Shown: positions 1 through 11,688, counted from the first letter of the stretch. The stretch is DNA of 64,000 nucleotides from Nocardia jinanensis (GCF_014645735.1 NZ_BMMH01000001.1:946305-1010304), one strand, 5' to 3'. Program-made: numbers and translations. Notes: generated by a model not told the origin, from the letters alone.

Positions 1-375
1 CATCAGTACACCCTGGCGCGACCAGGGGCTCAGATCCCCGCAACTCGGTGTGGGATGGCCGAGATCCTTGGTGTATTCGGCGAAGATATTGGCGAGACTG
101 CGAGGTACCGGCGAAACATCGGGCGCCACCGAGAAGCTCAGTCCCATGGGGTGCCCGGGAGTCGGGTAGGGGTCCTGACCGACGATCAGCACCCGGACGG
201 CCTCGAACGGCTCCTGGAAGGCACGCAGCACGTTCTCTCCGGCGGGGAGATACCCCCGGCCCGCGGCGTTCTCTTCACGCAGGAATTCGCCCATCTCCGC
301 AATACGGCCGGCGACCGGATCCAGTGCTTTCGCCCAGCCCGGATCTATGATTTCCACGAGTGGTTTCGTGCCCAT
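1..375 (-). CDS. ung: Uracil-DNA glycosylase, family 1 (N-terminal part only)
   Basis: This is the first 125 codons of a family 1 uracil-DNA glycosylase, which removes uracil from DNA to start base-excision repair. The water-activating motif GQDPYP is at residues 66-71, followed by [13 protein letters not shown], which is typical of actinobacterial Ung. The C-terminal half, including the catalytic HPSP-type loop, lies beyond the window edge. The ATG start fits the usual N-terminus. It lies 11 bases downstream of thiL on the same strand, so the two are probably co-transcribed, as in mycobacteria. Confidence 0.9.
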   Translation of the reverse strand, partial: MGTKPLVEIIDPGWAKALDPVAGRIAEMGEFLREENAAGRGYLPAGENVLRAFQEPFEAVRVLIVGQDPYPTPGHPMGLSFSVAPDVSPVPRSLANIFAEYTKDLGHPTPSCGDLSPWSRQGVLM

Positions 376-386
376 GACCGCACAAC

Positions 387-1370
387 CTATCGTGAGTGGT
401 CCGGTTTCGCCGAGTCCGTCCCGGAGAACGCTTCCCAGCCCTGCGGACCGCTGTATCGCACACCGTCGACAGTCACCCCCCGACCAGCCTCGATACCGCC
501 GATGACGGTCCATCCCGGCGGCGGAACCGAACCGGGCGGCCAGACCCCGGCGAACACATGATCCTCGCCACCGGTCAGGATCCATTGCCGCGCATCGGCT
601 TCCAGTGAACCGGCCAATTCCTCCAGAGCGGTATCCCGCAGCACCGCCGAACGCACATCGATAGCCACGCCGGAAGACTCGGACAGATGCCCGAGATCGG
701 CGAGCAGTCCATCGGAGATATCGGTGAGCGCCACCGGCGGGTGATCACCGGCCATGGCGGTACGTACGAGGTCGTAAGGGGGTCGCGGGGCACGATGCGC
801 GGCGACCGCAGTATCCGCGCCCGGGTAGGACTCCATCGAGTGCCCGCCCGCGAGCACGGCGTAACCGGCCGCCGACCGGCCCGGACGCCCGGCGATCGCG
901 AGGATTCCGCCCGCCCGCGCGCCGGACCGGGTCACCGGTTGTTCGCCCAGCGGATCACCGAAGGCCGTCACCGAGATCACCAGATGCGGGCTGCGCACGA
1001 TATCCCCGCCCGCGATCGAACCCCCTGCCCGCGCCGCCTCCGACCAGAGCCCGTCCGCGAACGCGGTGACGAAATCCACCGGAGTCCGTTCCGGTACCCC
1101 GAGACCCACCACGTAGCCGACCGGTTCGGCGCCCATCGCGTAGATATCGGCGGCGTTCTGCGCGATCGCCTTGCGGCCGATATCCGCGGGACCCGACCAG
1201 TCCAGCCGGAAATGCCGGTCCTCGATCAACATATCCGTGCTCACCACATAGCGACCACGCACGGCAGCCAGCACCGCGGCGTCGTCGCCGGGGCCCAACT
1301 GTACGGCGGGTCCTTGTTCGCGGCCCGCGTTGATCCGTGCGATGAGCGCGAATTCACCGAGGTCGCGCAC
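387..1370 (-). CDS. thiL: Thiamine-monophosphate kinase
   Basis: ThiL phosphorylates thiamine monophosphate to the active cofactor thiamine diphosphate. Family motifs in order are [10 protein letters not shown] near the N-terminus, [34 protein letters not shown] and a later TDISDGL. About 327 residues fits the family (about 330). The start is uncertain: the nearest in-frame standard start is GTG at 1370, only a few residues before the conserved LGEF segment. A good GGAAGG ribosome site lies about 25 bases further upstream, with no ATG, GTG or TTG at the expected distance after it. The open frame continues far upstream, but that part looks like GC-rich shadow. It is divergent from the DUF3515 gene and upstream of ung. 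Confidence 0.9.
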   Translation of the reverse strand: MRDLGEFALIARINAGREQGPAVQLGPGDDAAVLAAVRGRYVVSTDMLIEDRHFRLDWSGPADIGRKAIAQNAADIYAMGAEPVGYVVGLGVPERTPVDFVTAFADGLWSEAARAGGSIAGGDIVRSPHLVISVTAFGDPLGEQPVTRSGARAGGILAIAGRPGRSAAGYAVLAGGHSMESYPGADTAVAAHRAPRPPYDLVRTAMAGDHPPVALTDISDGLLADLGHLSESSGVAIDVRSAVLRDTALEELAGSLEADARQWILTGGEDHVFAGVWPPGSVPPPGWTVIGGIEAGRGVTVDGVRYSGPQGWEAFSGTDSAKPDHSR

Positions 1371-1636
1371 TGTCGGTCCGGTACTGATCGTGGGACCTTC
1401 CTCACTCGCTACTGCCGCCGGCGGGGTCGGCCGCCGCCTCGGGAGTCCGGATCGCGGCCCGCGCCGGCCGACGCGACGACTGCCTGCCGTACCCCGGGCT
1501 CCGCGGATCCCCGATCCCACACGCCCGGCCGGTACTCCGGCACTCCCCGCACGACGGTACCCTGTGCCCGGTGACCAGGCGCGGCGGCCGGGCCTCGCGT
1601 CGCGGTACCGCCGCACTGACGAAAGGACCGCCGAGG

Positions 1637-2221
1637 ATGCCGGAGCCATCGCCGGACCAGGACACCGACGGCACCGACGCCGAGCACACCGGATATCCGG
1701 CCGCGCTGATCGCGACCGCGGTGGCGCTGCCGATCGCACTGCTGATCGGTGTGGTGGTCGCGGCGGTGATCGCCCTGCGCACCCCGGTCGAACGCGAACC
1801 ACTGGCGCTGGGTCCGATCCCGGCACCCGCGGCGGACGGTCCCGCCTGCTCCGACCTGCTCCCCGCACTGCCCGCCGACCTCGGCGACTACACCCGCTCG
1901 ACCCTGGTCGAACCCGCACCCGCGGCGACGACAGCGTGGCAGTTACCCGACGGCGGCGAGCCGATCGTGCTGCGCTGCGGCCTCGACCGGCCGCTGGAAT
2001 TCAACCGGGCATCCCCGTTACAGGTGGTCAACGGTGTGCAGTGGTTCGAGGTCCGCGACGACGCGGCCGCCACGGCCACCTGGTTCGTGGTGGACCGCGA
2101 AACCTATATCGCCCTCACGGTTCCCGACGGGTCCGGGCCGACGCCCCTGCAGACGATATCGGACACCGTCACCGCACAGTTGCCGGTACGGCCGCTCGAT
2201 CCGGGCGAACTCCCGAACTGA
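1637..2221 (+). CDS. DUF3515 family membrane-anchored protein
   Basis: A protein of 194 residues with one transmembrane segment (about residues 20-46, rich in Ala/Val/Ile/Leu), then an extracytoplasmic domain with two well-spaced cysteines (PACSDLLPALP and VLRCGLDRP). This matches the actinobacterial DUF3515 family, whose function is unknown. The ATG is preceded by GAAAGGACCGCCGAGG, a good ribosome site; the open frame extends further upstream without support. It sits between divergent thiL and convergent ddl, the usual actinobacterial position. A cell-envelope role is only suggested by the neighbourhood. Confidence 0.8.
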   Translation: MPEPSPDQDTDGTDAEHTGYPAALIATAVALPIALLIGVVVAAVIALRTPVEREPLALGPIPAPAADGPACSDLLPALPADLGDYTRSTLVEPAPAATTAWQLPDGGEPIVLRCGLDRPLEFNRASPLQVVNGVQWFEVRDDAAATATWFVVDRETYIALTVPDGSGPTPLQTISDTVTAQLPVRPLDPGELPN

Positions 2222-2225
2222 GCTG

Positions 2226-3341
2226 TCAGCGCAGACCGGTACCGCGCGCCAGCGCCGTTTCCACCAGCGTGGTCAGCAGTTCCCCGTAGCCGATACCGGT
2301 CTCGCCCCACATCCGGGGATACATCGAGATCGGTGTGAAACCGGGCATGGTGTTGATCTCGTTGATCACCGGACCGTCCTCGGTCACGAAGAAATCGACC
2401 CGGGCCAGGCCCTGGCAGTCCAGCGCGCGAAAGGCACGAACCGCGATCGCCCGGACCTCGTCGGAGATGTCGTCGTCGAGTTTGGCCGGCACATCGAATT
2501 CGCAGACATCGTCGAGGTATTTGGTGTCGAAATCGTAGAAGGCGGGACCGGGTTCCTCACCGGCGTCGGCATCGGCCAGATCCTCGGGCATCCTGATCTC
2601 GGCGAGCACACTGGCTTCCACCCGGCCGTCCGGAAACTCCAGCACACCGCATTCGACCTCGCGGCCCACGATCCCGGCTTCCACGATCACCTTCGGATCG
2701 TGGACGCGCGCCGCGGCGACGGCAGCGTCGAGATCGGCCCAGTCGGTGACCTTGGTGATCCCGATCGACGAACCGCCGCGGGCGGGTTTCACGAAGACCG
2801 GCAACCCCAGCCGCTCACGCTCCGCGGGCGCCACAGTGGCGGTACCCGGCCGCAACACCACCTGCACACCGACCGGCAATCCGTCGGCGGCGAGCAGTTT
2901 CTTGGTGAACTCCTTGTCCATACCGGCCGCGCTCGCCAGCACCCCCGGCCCCACGTAAGGGATCCCGGCCAGTTCGAGCATGCCCTGCACGGTGCCGTCC
3001 TCGCCGAACGCTCCGTGCAGTACCGGGAACACCACATCGATGGCATCGAGCCCGGTGTGCGGATCGTCGAGGACGACCAATTTCGCGGCCCGGCTCGGAT
3101 CCGCGGCCAGGATCAGTTCCGGGCCGCCGCCGGTGACCGAGGGCAGGGTACGGTCGTGCCTGCTGAGTTCGGCGGCGTCGCCACCGGCCAGCATCCAGGT
3201 GCCCTCCGGGGTGATCCCGATCGGCACCGCCTCGAAACGCGCCGGATCGAGGTTCCGCAGCACCGCACCCGCCGAGACACACGACACCGTGTGCTCGTTG
3301 CTGCGTCCGCCGAAGACTACGGCCACCCTGATCCGGTTCAT
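2226..3341 (-). CDS. ddl: D-alanine--D-alanine ligase
   Basis: Ddl is an ATP-grasp enzyme that joins two D-alanines for peptidoglycan precursor synthesis in the cytoplasm. The sequence begins [19 protein letters not shown], has the ATP-grasp loop [14 protein letters not shown] in the middle and ends with the metal-binding [19 protein letters not shown] segment. The 371 residues fit the family. The ATG before [11 protein letters not shown] was chosen because upstream frame has no family-like sequence. It is convergent with the DUF3515 gene (four bases between stops) and downstream of gpsA on the same strand. Confidence 0.96.
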   Translation of the reverse strand: MNRIRVAVVFGGRSNEHTVSCVSAGAVLRNLDPARFEAVPIGITPEGTWMLAGGDAAELSRHDRTLPSVTGGGPELILAADPSRAAKLVVLDDPHTGLDAIDVVFPVLHGAFGEDGTVQGMLELAGIPYVGPGVLASAAGMDKEFTKKLLAADGLPVGVQVVLRPGTATVAPAERERLGLPVFVKPARGGSSIGITKVTDWADLDAAVAAARVHDPKVIVEAGIVGREVECGVLEFPDGRVEASVLAEIRMPEDLADADAGEEPGPAFYDFDTKYLDDVCEFDVPAKLDDDISDEVRAIAVRAFRALDCQGLARVDFFVTEDGPVINEINTMPGFTPISMYPRMWGETGIGYGELLTTLVETALARGTGLR

Positions 3342-3397
3342 GTCCGAACCGTACCCTGCCGGGGCCCCCGTCAACCGTGCCGGAGGCGCCGGTGCGG

Positions 3398-4393
3398 CTA
3401 TTCGGGTTTTATCCGGCGGCCCAGCAGCTTCTCCAGCGCCGATTGCACCGGCAGACCTTCGTGACATACCTGGTGTACGGCCTCGGTGAGCGGCATCTCC
3501 ACCTGCTCCGCCGCCGCCAGCGCGCGCACCGATGTGCACGATTTCACCCCTTCGGCGACCTGGCCGTGCGTGGCCTCCTGCGCCGCCTGCATGGACCCGC
3601 CGCTACCGAGAACCTGTCCGAACGACCGGTTCCGCGAGAGCGGCGAGGTACAGGTCGCGATCAGATCCCCGATACCGGCCAGCCCGGCCAGTGTCACGGG
3701 TTCGGCGCCCAGCGCCACACCGAGGCGGATGATCTCCGCCAGTCCGCGGGTCATCAGTCCGGCGAGAGAATTGTCGCCGAAACCCATTCCCGAAGCGATC
3801 CCGCAGGCCAGAGCGATGACGTTCTTACAGGCGCCGCCGAGTTCGCAGCCGATCACATCGGTGTTGGTGTAGGGCCGGAAGTACCCGGTGACGCAGGCCC
3901 GCTGTACCGCGGCGGCCCGTTCGGCGTCGGTACAGCCGATCACCGTGGCCGCGGGCTGCCCGGCGGCGATCTCCTTGGCCAGATTGGGACCCGACAGCAC
4001 CGCGATACGCTCCGGCGCGGCACCACTGACCTCCGCGATCACTTCGCTCATCCGCAGCAGCGTGCCGGTCTCGATCCCTTTGGCCAGGCTCAACAGTGTG
4101 GCGTCCGGGCCGATCGACGGTGACCAGACCAACAGATTCGACCGCAGCGATTGCGACGGCACCGCGAGGACCACGATATCCGCGCCGTCCAGCGCCCGCG
4201 CGTAGTCGTCGGTGGCCGCGACCGGCGGCAACTGCACCCCGGGCAGGTAGTAGGGGTTGCGGTGATCGGTGGCCAACGCCTCGGCGACCTCGGGCCGGCG
4301 GGCCCAGATCGTCACCTCGGTTCCCGCGTCCGCCAACACCTTCCCGAACGCCGTGCCCCACGATCCCGCGCCCAGTACCGCCGCCCTCGTCAT
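3398..4393 (-). CDS. gpsA: NAD(P)H-dependent glycerol-3-phosphate dehydrogenase
   Basis: GpsA reduces dihydroxyacetone phosphate to sn-glycerol-3-phosphate for phospholipid synthesis. The N-terminal Rossmann motif [14 protein letters not shown] follows the start directly. AVPSQ, SLAKGIE and the catalytic-lysine region [12 protein letters not shown] follow in family order. The 331 residues match the usual length. It is 56 bases upstream of ddl on the same strand, forming the gpsA-ddl pair common in actinobacteria, and divergent from fbiD/cofC. Confidence 0.96.
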   Translation of the reverse strand: MTRAAVLGAGSWGTAFGKVLADAGTEVTIWARRPEVAEALATDHRNPYYLPGVQLPPVAATDDYARALDGADIVVLAVPSQSLRSNLLVWSPSIGPDATLLSLAKGIETGTLLRMSEVIAEVSGAAPERIAVLSGPNLAKEIAAGQPAATVIGCTDAERAAAVQRACVTGYFRPYTNTDVIGCELGGACKNVIALACGIASGMGFGDNSLAGLMTRGLAEIIRLGVALGAEPVTLAGLAGIGDLIATCTSPLSRNRSFGQVLGSGGSMQAAQEATHGQVAEGVKSCTSVRALAAAEQVEMPLTEAVHQVCHEGLPVQSALEKLLGRRIKPE

Positions 4394-4423
4394 CAGCCCA
4401 ATATGCCATGACAGGATGGGTCC

Positions 4424-5110
4424 ATGTGCCCGCACACCGTGCACGCCGTGATCGCGGTGAAAACCCTGGAAAGTGCCAAGAGCCGGCTGGCCGGAGTCCT
4501 GGCCCCGCCGCAGCGATCCCGGTTGGTGCTGGCCATGCTGACCGATACCGTGCGCGCGGCCACGGCGGCCCCGGAGATCGCCTCGATCACGGTGGTCACC
4601 CCTGATCCCGCGGTATCACGCGCAGCCCGCGCGCTCGGTGCCGCCGTCCACCCCGAACCCCGGGGCCTCACCACCGACCTCGACGGTCTCAACACAGCCC
4701 TGTCCGCTGCCGCGGCCACCCTGCGGGCCCGGTACGGCGAGGTGGGTCTGCTGGCATTGCAGGCCGATCTGCCGGCCCTGCGCACCGCGGAGTTGTCCGC
4801 GGTCCTGGCGGCCGCGCCCGCCGGCACCCGTGCGTTCGTCGCCGACCACGCCGGTACCGGTACCGCCGCGCTGCTGGCTCCGGCCGGGACGGCGCTACGG
4901 CCCCGGTTCGGACGGGATTCGGCACACCGTCACCGGGACGACGGTGCGGTCCTGTTACATGGGGACTGGCCGGGGTTACGCCACGATGTCGATACGGCCG
5001 ACGATCTGGCGGCGGCGCAGGCACTGGGGGCGGGCCCCGTTACCGCCGCACTGCTGGACGAACTCGGCTGGCCACATCACATGCGGGAAGCCGTCACCCA
5101 GGTGTGCTGA
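4424..5110 (+). CDS. fbiD: 2-phospho-L-lactate / phosphoenolpyruvate guanylyltransferase (F420 synthesis)
   Basis: CofC/FbiD enzymes transfer GMP to 2-phospholactate or, in mycobacteria, to phosphoenolpyruvate, giving the activated side-chain precursor of coenzyme F420. Visible family features are the N-terminal [19 protein letters not shown] nucleotide-binding segment, TVVTPDP, the ALQADLPAL metal-binding motif and [13 protein letters not shown] and [10 protein letters not shown] near the C-terminus. The 228 residues fit. Its gene lies between gpsA and ppk1, the same neighbourhood as in M. tuberculosis. The choice between the two substrates cannot be made from sequence alone; FbiD is favoured from the lineage. 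Confidence 0.92.
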   Translation: MCPHTVHAVIAVKTLESAKSRLAGVLAPPQRSRLVLAMLTDTVRAATAAPEIASITVVTPDPAVSRAARALGAAVHPEPRGLTTDLDGLNTALSAAAATLRARYGEVGLLALQADLPALRTAELSAVLAAAPAGTRAFVADHAGTGTAALLAPAGTALRPRFGRDSAHRHRDDGAVLLHGDWPGLRHDVDTADDLAAAQALGAGPVTAALLDELGWPHHMREAVTQVC

Positions 5111-5246
5111 GCGCGCTCCCCGTTCGCTGGCGCCGCGTGCGCGGTCGGTGAACGGTCTCCGTCCAGCTGCCGATGAGGGGCCACTACCACGTGAACGCGA
5201 GATAACAGTCATCTACGGCACATGCACGGTGACCGTTCGGTAGGGA

Positions 5247-7436
5247 ATGATCGTAGGCGTGAGCGATACGGAAACCATCAAGCAGCAGCAGGTGCTCCCG
5301 ACCCCGCCTCCGGCCGCCACCCAGATACCGGCAGACGGGAACACACCACGTTTGCCGGCCGATCGCTACTTGAACCGGGAGTTGAGCTGGCTCGATTTCA
5401 ACGCCCGCGTCCTGGCCCTGGCCGAGGACAGTTCGCTGCCGTTGCTGGAACGCGCCAAATTCCTGGCGATTTTCGCCTCGAACCTCGACGAGTTCTATAT
5501 GGTCCGCGTCGCCGGTCTCAAACGCCGCGCCGAAACGGGGCTTTCGGTGCGCTCCGCCGACGGCCGCTCGCCCAACGAACAACTCGCGCTCATCGCGGCC
5601 CGCAGTCAGGATCTCGCGGTCCGCCACGCCGAAGTCTTCCTCACCGAAGTGCTGCCCGCGCTCACCGAAGAGGGTATCGAGATCATCGACTGGGCCGATC
5701 TCGCCGATGCGGAACGGGAACGACTGTCGGCGCATTTCCAGGACCAGGTCTTTCCCGTATTGACCCCGTTGGCCGTGGATCCGGCCCATCCTTTCCCCTA
5801 TATCAGCGGCCTGAGCCTGAATCTCGCGGTAACCGTGCAGGACGAGACCACCGGCGGCGAACATTTCGCGCGGGTGAAGGTCCCCGACAATGTGGACCGT
5901 TTCGTCCGGGTACGCCGGCCAGGACCCAGCGGCGGCGGCATCGCCGCTTTCCTGCCGATGGAAGCGCTCATCGCGGCACATCTGGAGCATTTGTTCCCCG
6001 GCATGACCGTGGTGGAGCACCATTCGTTCCGGATCACCCGTAACGCCGATTTCGAGGTCGACGAGGACCGCGACGAGGATCTGCTGCAGGCGCTGGAGCG
6101 CGAACTCGCGCGCCGCCGCTTCGGTTCCCCGGTCCGGCTCGAGGTCTCCGACGATATGACCGAGCATATGCTCGATCTGCTGCTGCGCGAGCTCGAGGTC
6201 GACCCCGCCGATGTCATCCAGGTCCCCGGCCTGCTGGACCTGTCCTGCCTGTGGCAGGTGTACGGGGTGGACCGCCCGAACCTCAAGGACGCGCCCTACG
6301 TTCCCGCGACCCCGCCGGCGTTCGGCGAACGCGAGACGCCGCGCAATGTGTTCCAGGCGCTGCGCGAGGGCGATGTGCTGGTGCACCACCCCTATGATTC
6401 GTTCTCCACCAGCGTGCAGCGCTTCATCGAACAGGCCGCCGCCGACCCGCAAGTGCTGGCCATCAAACAGACCCTGTACCGGACCTCCGGCGATTCTCCC
6501 ATTGTGAACGCGCTCATCGACGCCGCCGAGGCGGGCAAACAGGTGGTGGCGCTGGTGGAGATCAAAGCGCGCTTCGACGAGCAGGCCAACATCAAATGGG
6601 CCCGCACCCTGGAACAGGCGGGCGTGCATGTGGTCTACGGCCTGGTCGGGCTGAAAACCCATTGCAAGACCTGCCTGGTGGTGCGCCGGGAGGGTTCGAC
6701 CATCCGCCGCTACTGCCATATCGGCACCGGCAACTACAACCCCAAAACCGCGCGCCTGTACGAGGACGTCGGATTGCTCACCGCGGCACCCGAAATAGGC
6801 GCCGACCTCACCGACCTGTTCAATTCGCTCACCGGCTACTCCCGTAAATCCGATTACCGCAATCTGCTGGTGGCTCCGAACGGTATCCGCGCCGGGATCG
6901 TCGCCCGGATCGAACGGGAGATCGAACTGGCCCGAACAGGTGCCGAGGCCGGGATCCGGTTGAAGGCCAACGCGCTGGTCGACGAGCAGATCATCGACGC
7001 GCTCTACCGTGCCTCCCAGGCCGGGGTGCCGGTACAGATCGTGGTGCGCAGTATCTGCGGGCTGCGCGCGGGCGTCCCCGGGATGAGCGAGAACATCGAG
7101 GTGCGGTCGATTCTGGGCCGCGTCCTGGAGCATTCGCGGCTCCTCAACTTCCGGGCACAGGACGAGTTCTGGATCGGCAGCGCCGATATGATGCACCGCA
7201 ACCTGGATCGCCGGGTGGAGGTCATGGCCCAGGTGAAGGATCCGAGACTCTGCGAACGCCTCGACGAGATCTTGGAATCGGCGCTGCACCCGATGACACG
7301 CTGCTGGGTCCTGGACCCCGACGGCAACTGGAAATCCAGTCCCGACGGGGCGGGTACCGGTCCCGACGGTGACGGGATCGCGGTTCGCGACCATCAGGTG
7401 GCGCTCATGCGACTACGCCGCCCGGATCAGCAGTGA
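5247..7436 (+). CDS. ppk1: Polyphosphate kinase
   Basis: PPK1 reversibly transfers the gamma phosphate of ATP to inorganic polyphosphate. The conserved N-terminal [19 protein letters not shown] is followed by the head domain. The catalytic block with [12 protein letters not shown] contains the autophosphorylated histidine at about residue 491. The C-terminal domain has [26 protein letters not shown]. The 729 residues are normal. ATG 5247 follows GGTAGGGA; a GTG four codons later is also possible. The stop overlaps the GTG start of mutT1 by four bases (GTGA), so the two are translationally coupled, the conserved ppk1-mutT1 arrangement. Confidence 0.96.
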   Translation: MIVGVSDTETIKQQQVLPTPPPAATQIPADGNTPRLPADRYLNRELSWLDFNARVLALAEDSSLPLLERAKFLAIFASNLDEFYMVRVAGLKRRAETGLSVRSADGRSPNEQLALIAARSQDLAVRHAEVFLTEVLPALTEEGIEIIDWADLADAERERLSAHFQDQVFPVLTPLAVDPAHPFPYISGLSLNLAVTVQDETTGGEHFARVKVPDNVDRFVRVRRPGPSGGGIAAFLPMEALIAAHLEHLFPGMTVVEHHSFRITRNADFEVDEDRDEDLLQALERELARRRFGSPVRLEVSDDMTEHMLDLLLRELEVDPADVIQVPGLLDLSCLWQVYGVDRPNLKDAPYVPATPPAFGERETPRNVFQALREGDVLVHHPYDSFSTSVQRFIEQAAADPQVLAIKQTLYRTSGDSPIVNALIDAAEAGKQVVALVEIKARFDEQANIKWARTLEQAGVHVVYGLVGLKTHCKTCLVVRREGSTIRRYCHIGTGNYNPKTARLYEDVGLLTAAPEIGADLTDLFNSLTGYSRKSDYRNLLVAPNGIRAGIVARIEREIELARTGAEAGIRLKANALVDEQIIDALYRASQAGVPVQIVVRSICGLRAGVPGMSENIEVRSILGRVLEHSRLLNFRAQDEFWIGSADMMHRNLDRRVEVMAQVKDPRLCERLDEILESALHPMTRCWVLDPDGNWKSSPDGAGTGPDGDGIAVRDHQVALMRLRRPDQQ

Positions 7437-8398
7437 ACGGCACACACACCCGACCGTCCTATCCGGATCCCCGGACACCACCCAATATTCTCGCCGCCGG
7501 GACCGTGTTGTGGCGGCAGGCACCCGGTTCCGTGGGCGGCGTGGAGATCGCCGTGATCCGGCGCCCCAAATATCAGGACTGGTCGCTGCCCAAGGGCAAA
7601 CTCGACCCCGGTGAGTCCCCGGTGCTGGCGGCTTTCCGGGAAACCGAGGAGGAGACCGGGCTGCGGCCCCGGCTGGGCCGCTACCTCGGCAAGGTGACCT
7701 ATCCGATCACCGGGCACCGCAAGATGAAACGGGTCGACTATTGGGCCGCCGAGGTCGTCGACGGGGAATTCAGCGCCAACAGCGAGGTAGACGAACTCGT
7801 CTGGTGTCCGCTGAACACGGTGATGTCGGAGCTGTCGTATCCGATGGACCGGCAGATCGTGCGGGCGTTCACCCGGTTACCGGCCGCGACCCACACTCTG
7901 TTGCTGGTGCGGCACGCCAAGGCCGGACGGCGCGACCGGTACAAGGGCCCCGACGAAGAACGCCCGCTGGAATTGGCCGGCTACCGGCAGTCGCTGGCGT
8001 TGGTACCGAATCTGCTGGCGTTCGGCGCGCAGGAGATCTATTCGGCCGAACCGTTGCGCTGTGTGCAGACGGTGGCGCCCCTGGCCGAGGAACTCGGCGT
8101 CGGAGTGGAGATCGAACCGCTGCTGGGCGATATCGGCTACGCCGCCGATCCCGACAAAGCGCGAGACCGGATCCGGTCACTGGTCTCCGCGCAGCGGGTC
8201 CGGGTGCTGTGCAGCCAGGGTGACACCATTCCGGATCTCGTCCGCTGGTGGACCGAACAGGACGGGATGCGGTTGTCGCCCGCGCGGACCCGTAAGGGAT
8301 CGGTCTGGGTGTTGTCGTTCTCGGGCGACCGACTGGTGGCCGCCGATCATCTCGACCGATCGCTGTCGGTCGATACCGCGCCCGCCGTCACCGCGTAG
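7433..8398 (+). CDS. mutT1: MutT1-type Nudix hydrolase fused to histidine phosphatase
   Basis: This is a two-domain sanitising enzyme. The N-terminal Nudix domain has the full Nudix box ([20 protein letters not shown], about residues 58-77). The C-terminal histidine-phosphatase domain begins [10 protein letters not shown] and has [10 protein letters not shown]. In M. smegmatis the homologue hydrolyses 8-oxo-GTP/dGTP and diadenosine polyphosphates, which suggests the same role here. The 321 residues match the fused family. The GTG start overlaps the ppk1 stop. A strong hairpin follows the stop codon. Confidence 0.93.
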   Translation: MNGTHTRPSYPDPRTPPNILAAGTVLWRQAPGSVGGVEIAVIRRPKYQDWSLPKGKLDPGESPVLAAFRETEEETGLRPRLGRYLGKVTYPITGHRKMKRVDYWAAEVVDGEFSANSEVDELVWCPLNTVMSELSYPMDRQIVRAFTRLPAATHTLLLVRHAKAGRRDRYKGPDEERPLELAGYRQSLALVPNLLAFGAQEIYSAEPLRCVQTVAPLAEELGVGVEIEPLLGDIGYAADPDKARDRIRSLVSAQRVRVLCSQGDTIPDLVRWWTEQDGMRLSPARTRKGSVWVLSFSGDRLVAADHLDRSLSVDTAPAVTA

Positions 8399-8438
8399 CA
8401 CCGCGGCCGGCCGGGCGGCCGGTGATAAAGACGGTTAC

Positions 8439-8461
8439 GCCCCCGGGGATCGCCCGGGGGC
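8439..8461 (+). terminator. Hairpin terminator after ppk1-mutT1
   Basis: A perfect 9-bp stem (GCCCCCGGG / CCCGGGGGC) with loop GATCG lies about 40 bases after the mutT1 stop and is followed by TTGT. It has no long T-tract, as is usual in actinobacteria. No gene is seen from here to the hupB stop. Confidence 0.6.
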
Positions 8462-8696
8462 TTGTCCGTCCGGCGTTCCGGTTGTGTGAGTCGCGAGTAG
8501 CCGAGCCGTGGCACGTCCCGGTTTCGCGTCTCCGAGAACCGTTCGCGTTGTCTCTAGCCGTCCGCGGGTGCTGGCTCGCACCCGGGATCCGGTGGGGTCG
8601 AACAGTGCGGCGGTGCCACACGAGCGGGCCGGGCACATGGGATCCGGTGGGATCCGCGCTGAAATCGATGCGCTGCCGGCACGCCTGGCCCGCGGG

Positions 8697-9344
8697 TCAG
8701 CGAGCCCTTTTGGCGGTCTTCTTGGCCGGAGTCCGCTTCGCGGCGGCCGTCTTCTTCACTGTGGCCTTGGCGGCCGTGGTCTTCTTGGCCGGGGCCTTCT
8801 TGGCGGCGGTGGCCTTGGTGGCCTTGGCGGTGGTCTTCTTCGCCACCGTCTTGCGAGCCGCGGTCTTGGTGGCCGCCTTCTTGGCGGCGCTGCTCTTGGC
8901 CGGCGCCTTGGTGGCCGTCTTACGTGCCGTTGATTTGGCGGGCGCCTTCGTGGCGGTCTTCTTGGCGGCGGCTTTCTTCGCCGTTGTCTTCTTCGCTGTG
9001 GATTTCTTGGCCGCCACAGGAGCATTGACACCGCGTTTCACCGCGGGGCCGGTTGCCGCGAGCTTCTGTTTACCGGCGATAACCGCCTTGAACTGGGCGC
9101 CGGGCCGGAACGCCGGCACCGAAGTGGGCTTCACCTTGACGGTTTCCCCGGTACGCGGATTCCGCGCGACCCGAGCTGCCCGCTTACGCTGTTCGAACAC
9201 ACCGAATCCGGTGATGGTGACGCTCTGCCCTTTGTGTACCGCGCGCACGATCGTGTCGACCACGTGCTCGACTGCCGCGGTGGCCGTGCGCCTGTCAGTA
9301 CCCAACTTTTCGGTCAGAACGTCGATCAGTTCCGCCTTGTTCAT
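8697..9344 (-). CDS. hupB: HU-family DNA-binding protein with lysine/alanine-rich tail
   Basis: HupB is a nucleoid-associated DNA-bending protein. Residues 1-90 form a standard HU fold, starting [14 protein letters not shown], with the DNA-binding arm containing [12 protein letters not shown] and [10 protein letters not shown]. The last roughly 105 residues are low-complexity repeats of (A)AKK, TAKK and PAKK type, the histone H1-like tail known from mycobacteria and Nocardia. GGAGGATTCA precedes the ATG. Upstream, a TTGCCC/TACCTA pair spaced 18 bases apart (about 9413-9384, minus strand) is a possible promoter. It lies downstream of leuCD but is probably transcribed separately. Confidence 0.97.
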   Translation of the reverse strand: MNKAELIDVLTEKLGTDRRTATAAVEHVVDTIVRAVHKGQSVTITGFGVFEQRKRAARVARNPRTGETVKVKPTSVPAFRPGAQFKAVIAGKQKLAATGPAVKRGVNAPVAAKKSTAKKTTAKKAAAKKTATKAPAKSTARKTATKAPAKSSAAKKAATKTAARKTVAKKTTAKATKATAAKKAPAKKTTAAKATVKKTAAAKRTPAKKTAKRAR

Positions 9345-9478
9345 TGAATCCTCCGCAGACTAATGGCCCGTCGTCGGACCGACTAGGTACCACGGTAAAC
9401 CCACAATGGGCAAGAGTCTATGTGCCACGCCAAAATTCATGTGGTCTAGCACACGCACAGCTACCACGACATCTGGGC

Positions 9479-9493
9479 GGCCTCTAAGAGGCC
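9479..9493 (-). terminator. Short hairpin downstream of leuD
   Basis: GGCCTCT-A-AGAGGCC forms a compact inverted repeat starting eight bases after the leuD stop. It probably ends the leuCD transcript before the separate hupB promoter. The stem is short and there is no T-tract. Confidence 0.45.
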
Positions 9494-9500
9494 GAGAACA

Positions 9501-10109
9501 TTACGCCCGCGAAATAGGTTCCGGCAGGGTCTTTGGTTTCCAAGCCGGCCTTGTCTTTTCGAACTCGGTGATCACATCGCTACGCCGCAGCGTCAGGCCG
9601 ATGTCATCCAAACCTTCCAACAGGCGCCACCTGGTGTAGTCGTCAATATCGAACGGCAACACGATGGTTCCCGCGGTCACCGTGCGCGCCCCGAGGTCCA
9701 CAACCAATTCCAGTCCGGGCTGTTCCTCGAGCAACTTCCAGAGCATTTCGACATCATTCTGTGACATTCGCGCAGCCAGTAGACCGCCCTTGCCTGCATT
9801 ACCGCGGAAGATGTCGGCGAAACGTGAAGAGATAACTACCCGAAAGCCATAGTCCATGAGCGCCCATACAGCGTGCTCACGGGAAGATCCGGTACCGAAA
9901 TCCGGCCCGGCCACCAGGACCGTGCCCTGCTTGTACGGTTCGGTGTTCAGAATGAAGTCCTGTTCGCCGCGCCACGCGGCGAACAGGCCGTCTTCGAATC
10001 CCGTACGAGTGACGCGCTTCAGATAGACGGCCGGGATGATCTGGTCGGTGTCGACATTGGACCGGCGCAGCGGAACGCCGATCCCCTTGTGCGCGGTGAA
10101 GGCTTCCAT
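9501..10109 (-). CDS. leuD: 3-isopropylmalate dehydratase small subunit
   Basis: LeuD and LeuC together isomerise 2-isopropylmalate to 3-isopropylmalate in leucine synthesis. The start [27 protein letters not shown] is followed by [17 protein letters not shown], the swivel-domain substrate loop. The 202 residues fit. The gene lies 48 bases downstream of leuC on the same strand, with a GGAGAA ribosome site before the ATG. Confidence 0.97.
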   Translation of the reverse strand: MEAFTAHKGIGVPLRRSNVDTDQIIPAVYLKRVTRTGFEDGLFAAWRGEQDFILNTEPYKQGTVLVAGPDFGTGSSREHAVWALMDYGFRVVISSRFADIFRGNAGKGGLLAARMSQNDVEMLWKLLEEQPGLELVVDLGARTVTAGTIVLPFDIDDYTRWRLLEGLDDIGLTLRRSDVITEFEKTRPAWKPKTLPEPISRA

Positions 10110-10157
10110 CGCATTTCTCCTGTGTCAGCTATAAGTGAGTTTCGATATAAGACGGGC

Positions 10158-11573
10158 TCAGTTCAGGTCCGCGGGCGCCGAGAGCGTGCCCCGTACCGCG
10201 GTCGCGGCGGCCACCAGCGGCGACACCAGGTGGGTCCGGCCGCCTTTGCCCTGCCGGCCCTCGAAGTTCCGGTTCGAGGTGGAGGCGCAGCGCTGGCCCG
10301 GCTCGAGCTGATCGGGGTTCATCCCCAGGCACATCGAGCAGCCGGCCTGGCGCCATTCCGCTCCGGCCGCGGTGAAGATCTCGCCGAGTCCCTCGGTCTC
10401 GGCCTGTTCCCGCACCCGCATCGAGCCCGGTACCACCAGCATTCGCACACCCGCGGCGACCTTGCGACCCTTCAGGACCCCGGCCACGGCCCGCAAGTCC
10501 TCGATCCGGCCATTGGTGCAGGATCCGACGAAAACGGTGTCCACGGTGACGTCGCGCAGCGGCATACCCGGGGTCAAATCCATATAGCGCAGCGCCTTCT
10601 CCGCGGACTCGCGCGCGGACTCGTCGGCGATCTGGGCGGGGTCCGGGACGTTCGCACCCAGCGGCAGGCCCTGGCCGGGGTTGGTGCCCCAGGTGACGAA
10701 CGGAGTCAGCACGCTCGCGTCGATATGCACCTCCCGGTCGAAAACCGCGTCCTCGTCGGTCTTCAGCGCCTCCCAGGCCTCGACCGCGGCGTCCCATTCC
10801 GCGCCCCGCGGAGCGTGGGGGCGGCCTTTCAGGAACTCGTAGGTGGTTTCGTCCGGTGCGATCATTCCGGCCCGGGCGCCGGCTTCGATGGACATATTGC
10901 AGACTGTCATCCGCGCTTCCATCGACATATTGCGAATGGCGGCACCGCGATACTCGAGTACATAGCCCTGCCCACCACCGGTGCCGATTTCGGCGATAAC
11001 CGCGAGAATGAGATCTTTACTGGTGACTCCCGGTGGCAGCGCACCGTCCACGGTGATGGCCATTGTCTTGAACGGCTGCAGCGAAAGAGTCTGGGTGGCC
11101 AGCACATGCTCGACCTCGCTGGTGCCGATTCCCATGGCCAGCGCGCCGAAGGCGCCATGGGTGGAGGTGTGGCTGTCACCGCAGACCACAGTCGTACCCG
11201 GCTGGGTCAGCCCCAGCTGCGGTCCGACGACGTGGACGATGCCCTGCTCACGGTCGCCCATCGGGTGCAGCCGCACACCGAATTCCGCACAGTTGCGGCG
11301 CAGGGTTTCCACCTGGGTGCGGGAGACCGGGTCCGCGATGGGTTTATCGATATCGACGGTCGGGACATTGTGGTCCTCGGTCGCGATGGTGAGATCGGGG
11401 CGGCGCACCGGACGGCCGGCGGCCCGCAGACCGTCGAAGGCCTGGGGACTGGTCACCTCGTGCACCAGATGCAGATCGATGTAGATCAGATCGGGTTCGC
11501 GCGCCTCGCCCTCACCCTCGCCGCGGGCGACGACGTGCTGTTCCCATACCTTCTCGGCCAGCGTACGTGGCAT
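10158..11573 (-). CDS. leuC: 3-isopropylmalate dehydratase large subunit
   Basis: This is the iron-sulfur subunit of isopropylmalate isomerase. Cluster-binding cysteines are visible in [12 protein letters not shown] and in [11 protein letters not shown], and [15 protein letters not shown] is conserved. ATG 11573, before [14 protein letters not shown], was chosen because the GAGAGG ribosome site lies 11 bases before it; an in-frame GTG four codons earlier overlaps that ribosome site. It forms an operon with leuD and is divergent from an IclR regulator that probably controls it. Confidence 0.96.
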   Translation of the reverse strand: MPRTLAEKVWEQHVVARGEGEGEAREPDLIYIDLHLVHEVTSPQAFDGLRAAGRPVRRPDLTIATEDHNVPTVDIDKPIADPVSRTQVETLRRNCAEFGVRLHPMGDREQGIVHVVGPQLGLTQPGTTVVCGDSHTSTHGAFGALAMGIGTSEVEHVLATQTLSLQPFKTMAITVDGALPPGVTSKDLILAVIAEIGTGGGQGYVLEYRGAAIRNMSMEARMTVCNMSIEAGARAGMIAPDETTYEFLKGRPHAPRGAEWDAAVEAWEALKTDEDAVFDREVHIDASVLTPFVTWGTNPGQGLPLGANVPDPAQIADESARESAEKALRYMDLTPGMPLRDVTVDTVFVGSCTNGRIEDLRAVAGVLKGRKVAAGVRMLVVPGSMRVREQAETEGLGEIFTAAGAEWRQAGCSMCLGMNPDQLEPGQRCASTSNRNFEGRQGKGGRTHLVSPLVAAATAVRGTLSAPADLN

Positions 11574-11688
11574 TGTTGCGATCACCTCTCGGGCTGGGTA
11601 TCGATGCCGAGCCTGCCCGGCATCGATACGCGCTAGCTGGAATCATGCGACCCCGTCCTGGACGCCACCTGGGCTGTTCGCAATGGCA

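Noticed and set aside
8422..9363. Long open frame on the plus strand across hupB
   Set aside because: It is the antisense of the Lys/Ala-rich HU gene; its Ala/Val/Phe-rich reading is a by-product of AAG/GCC repeats on the other strand.
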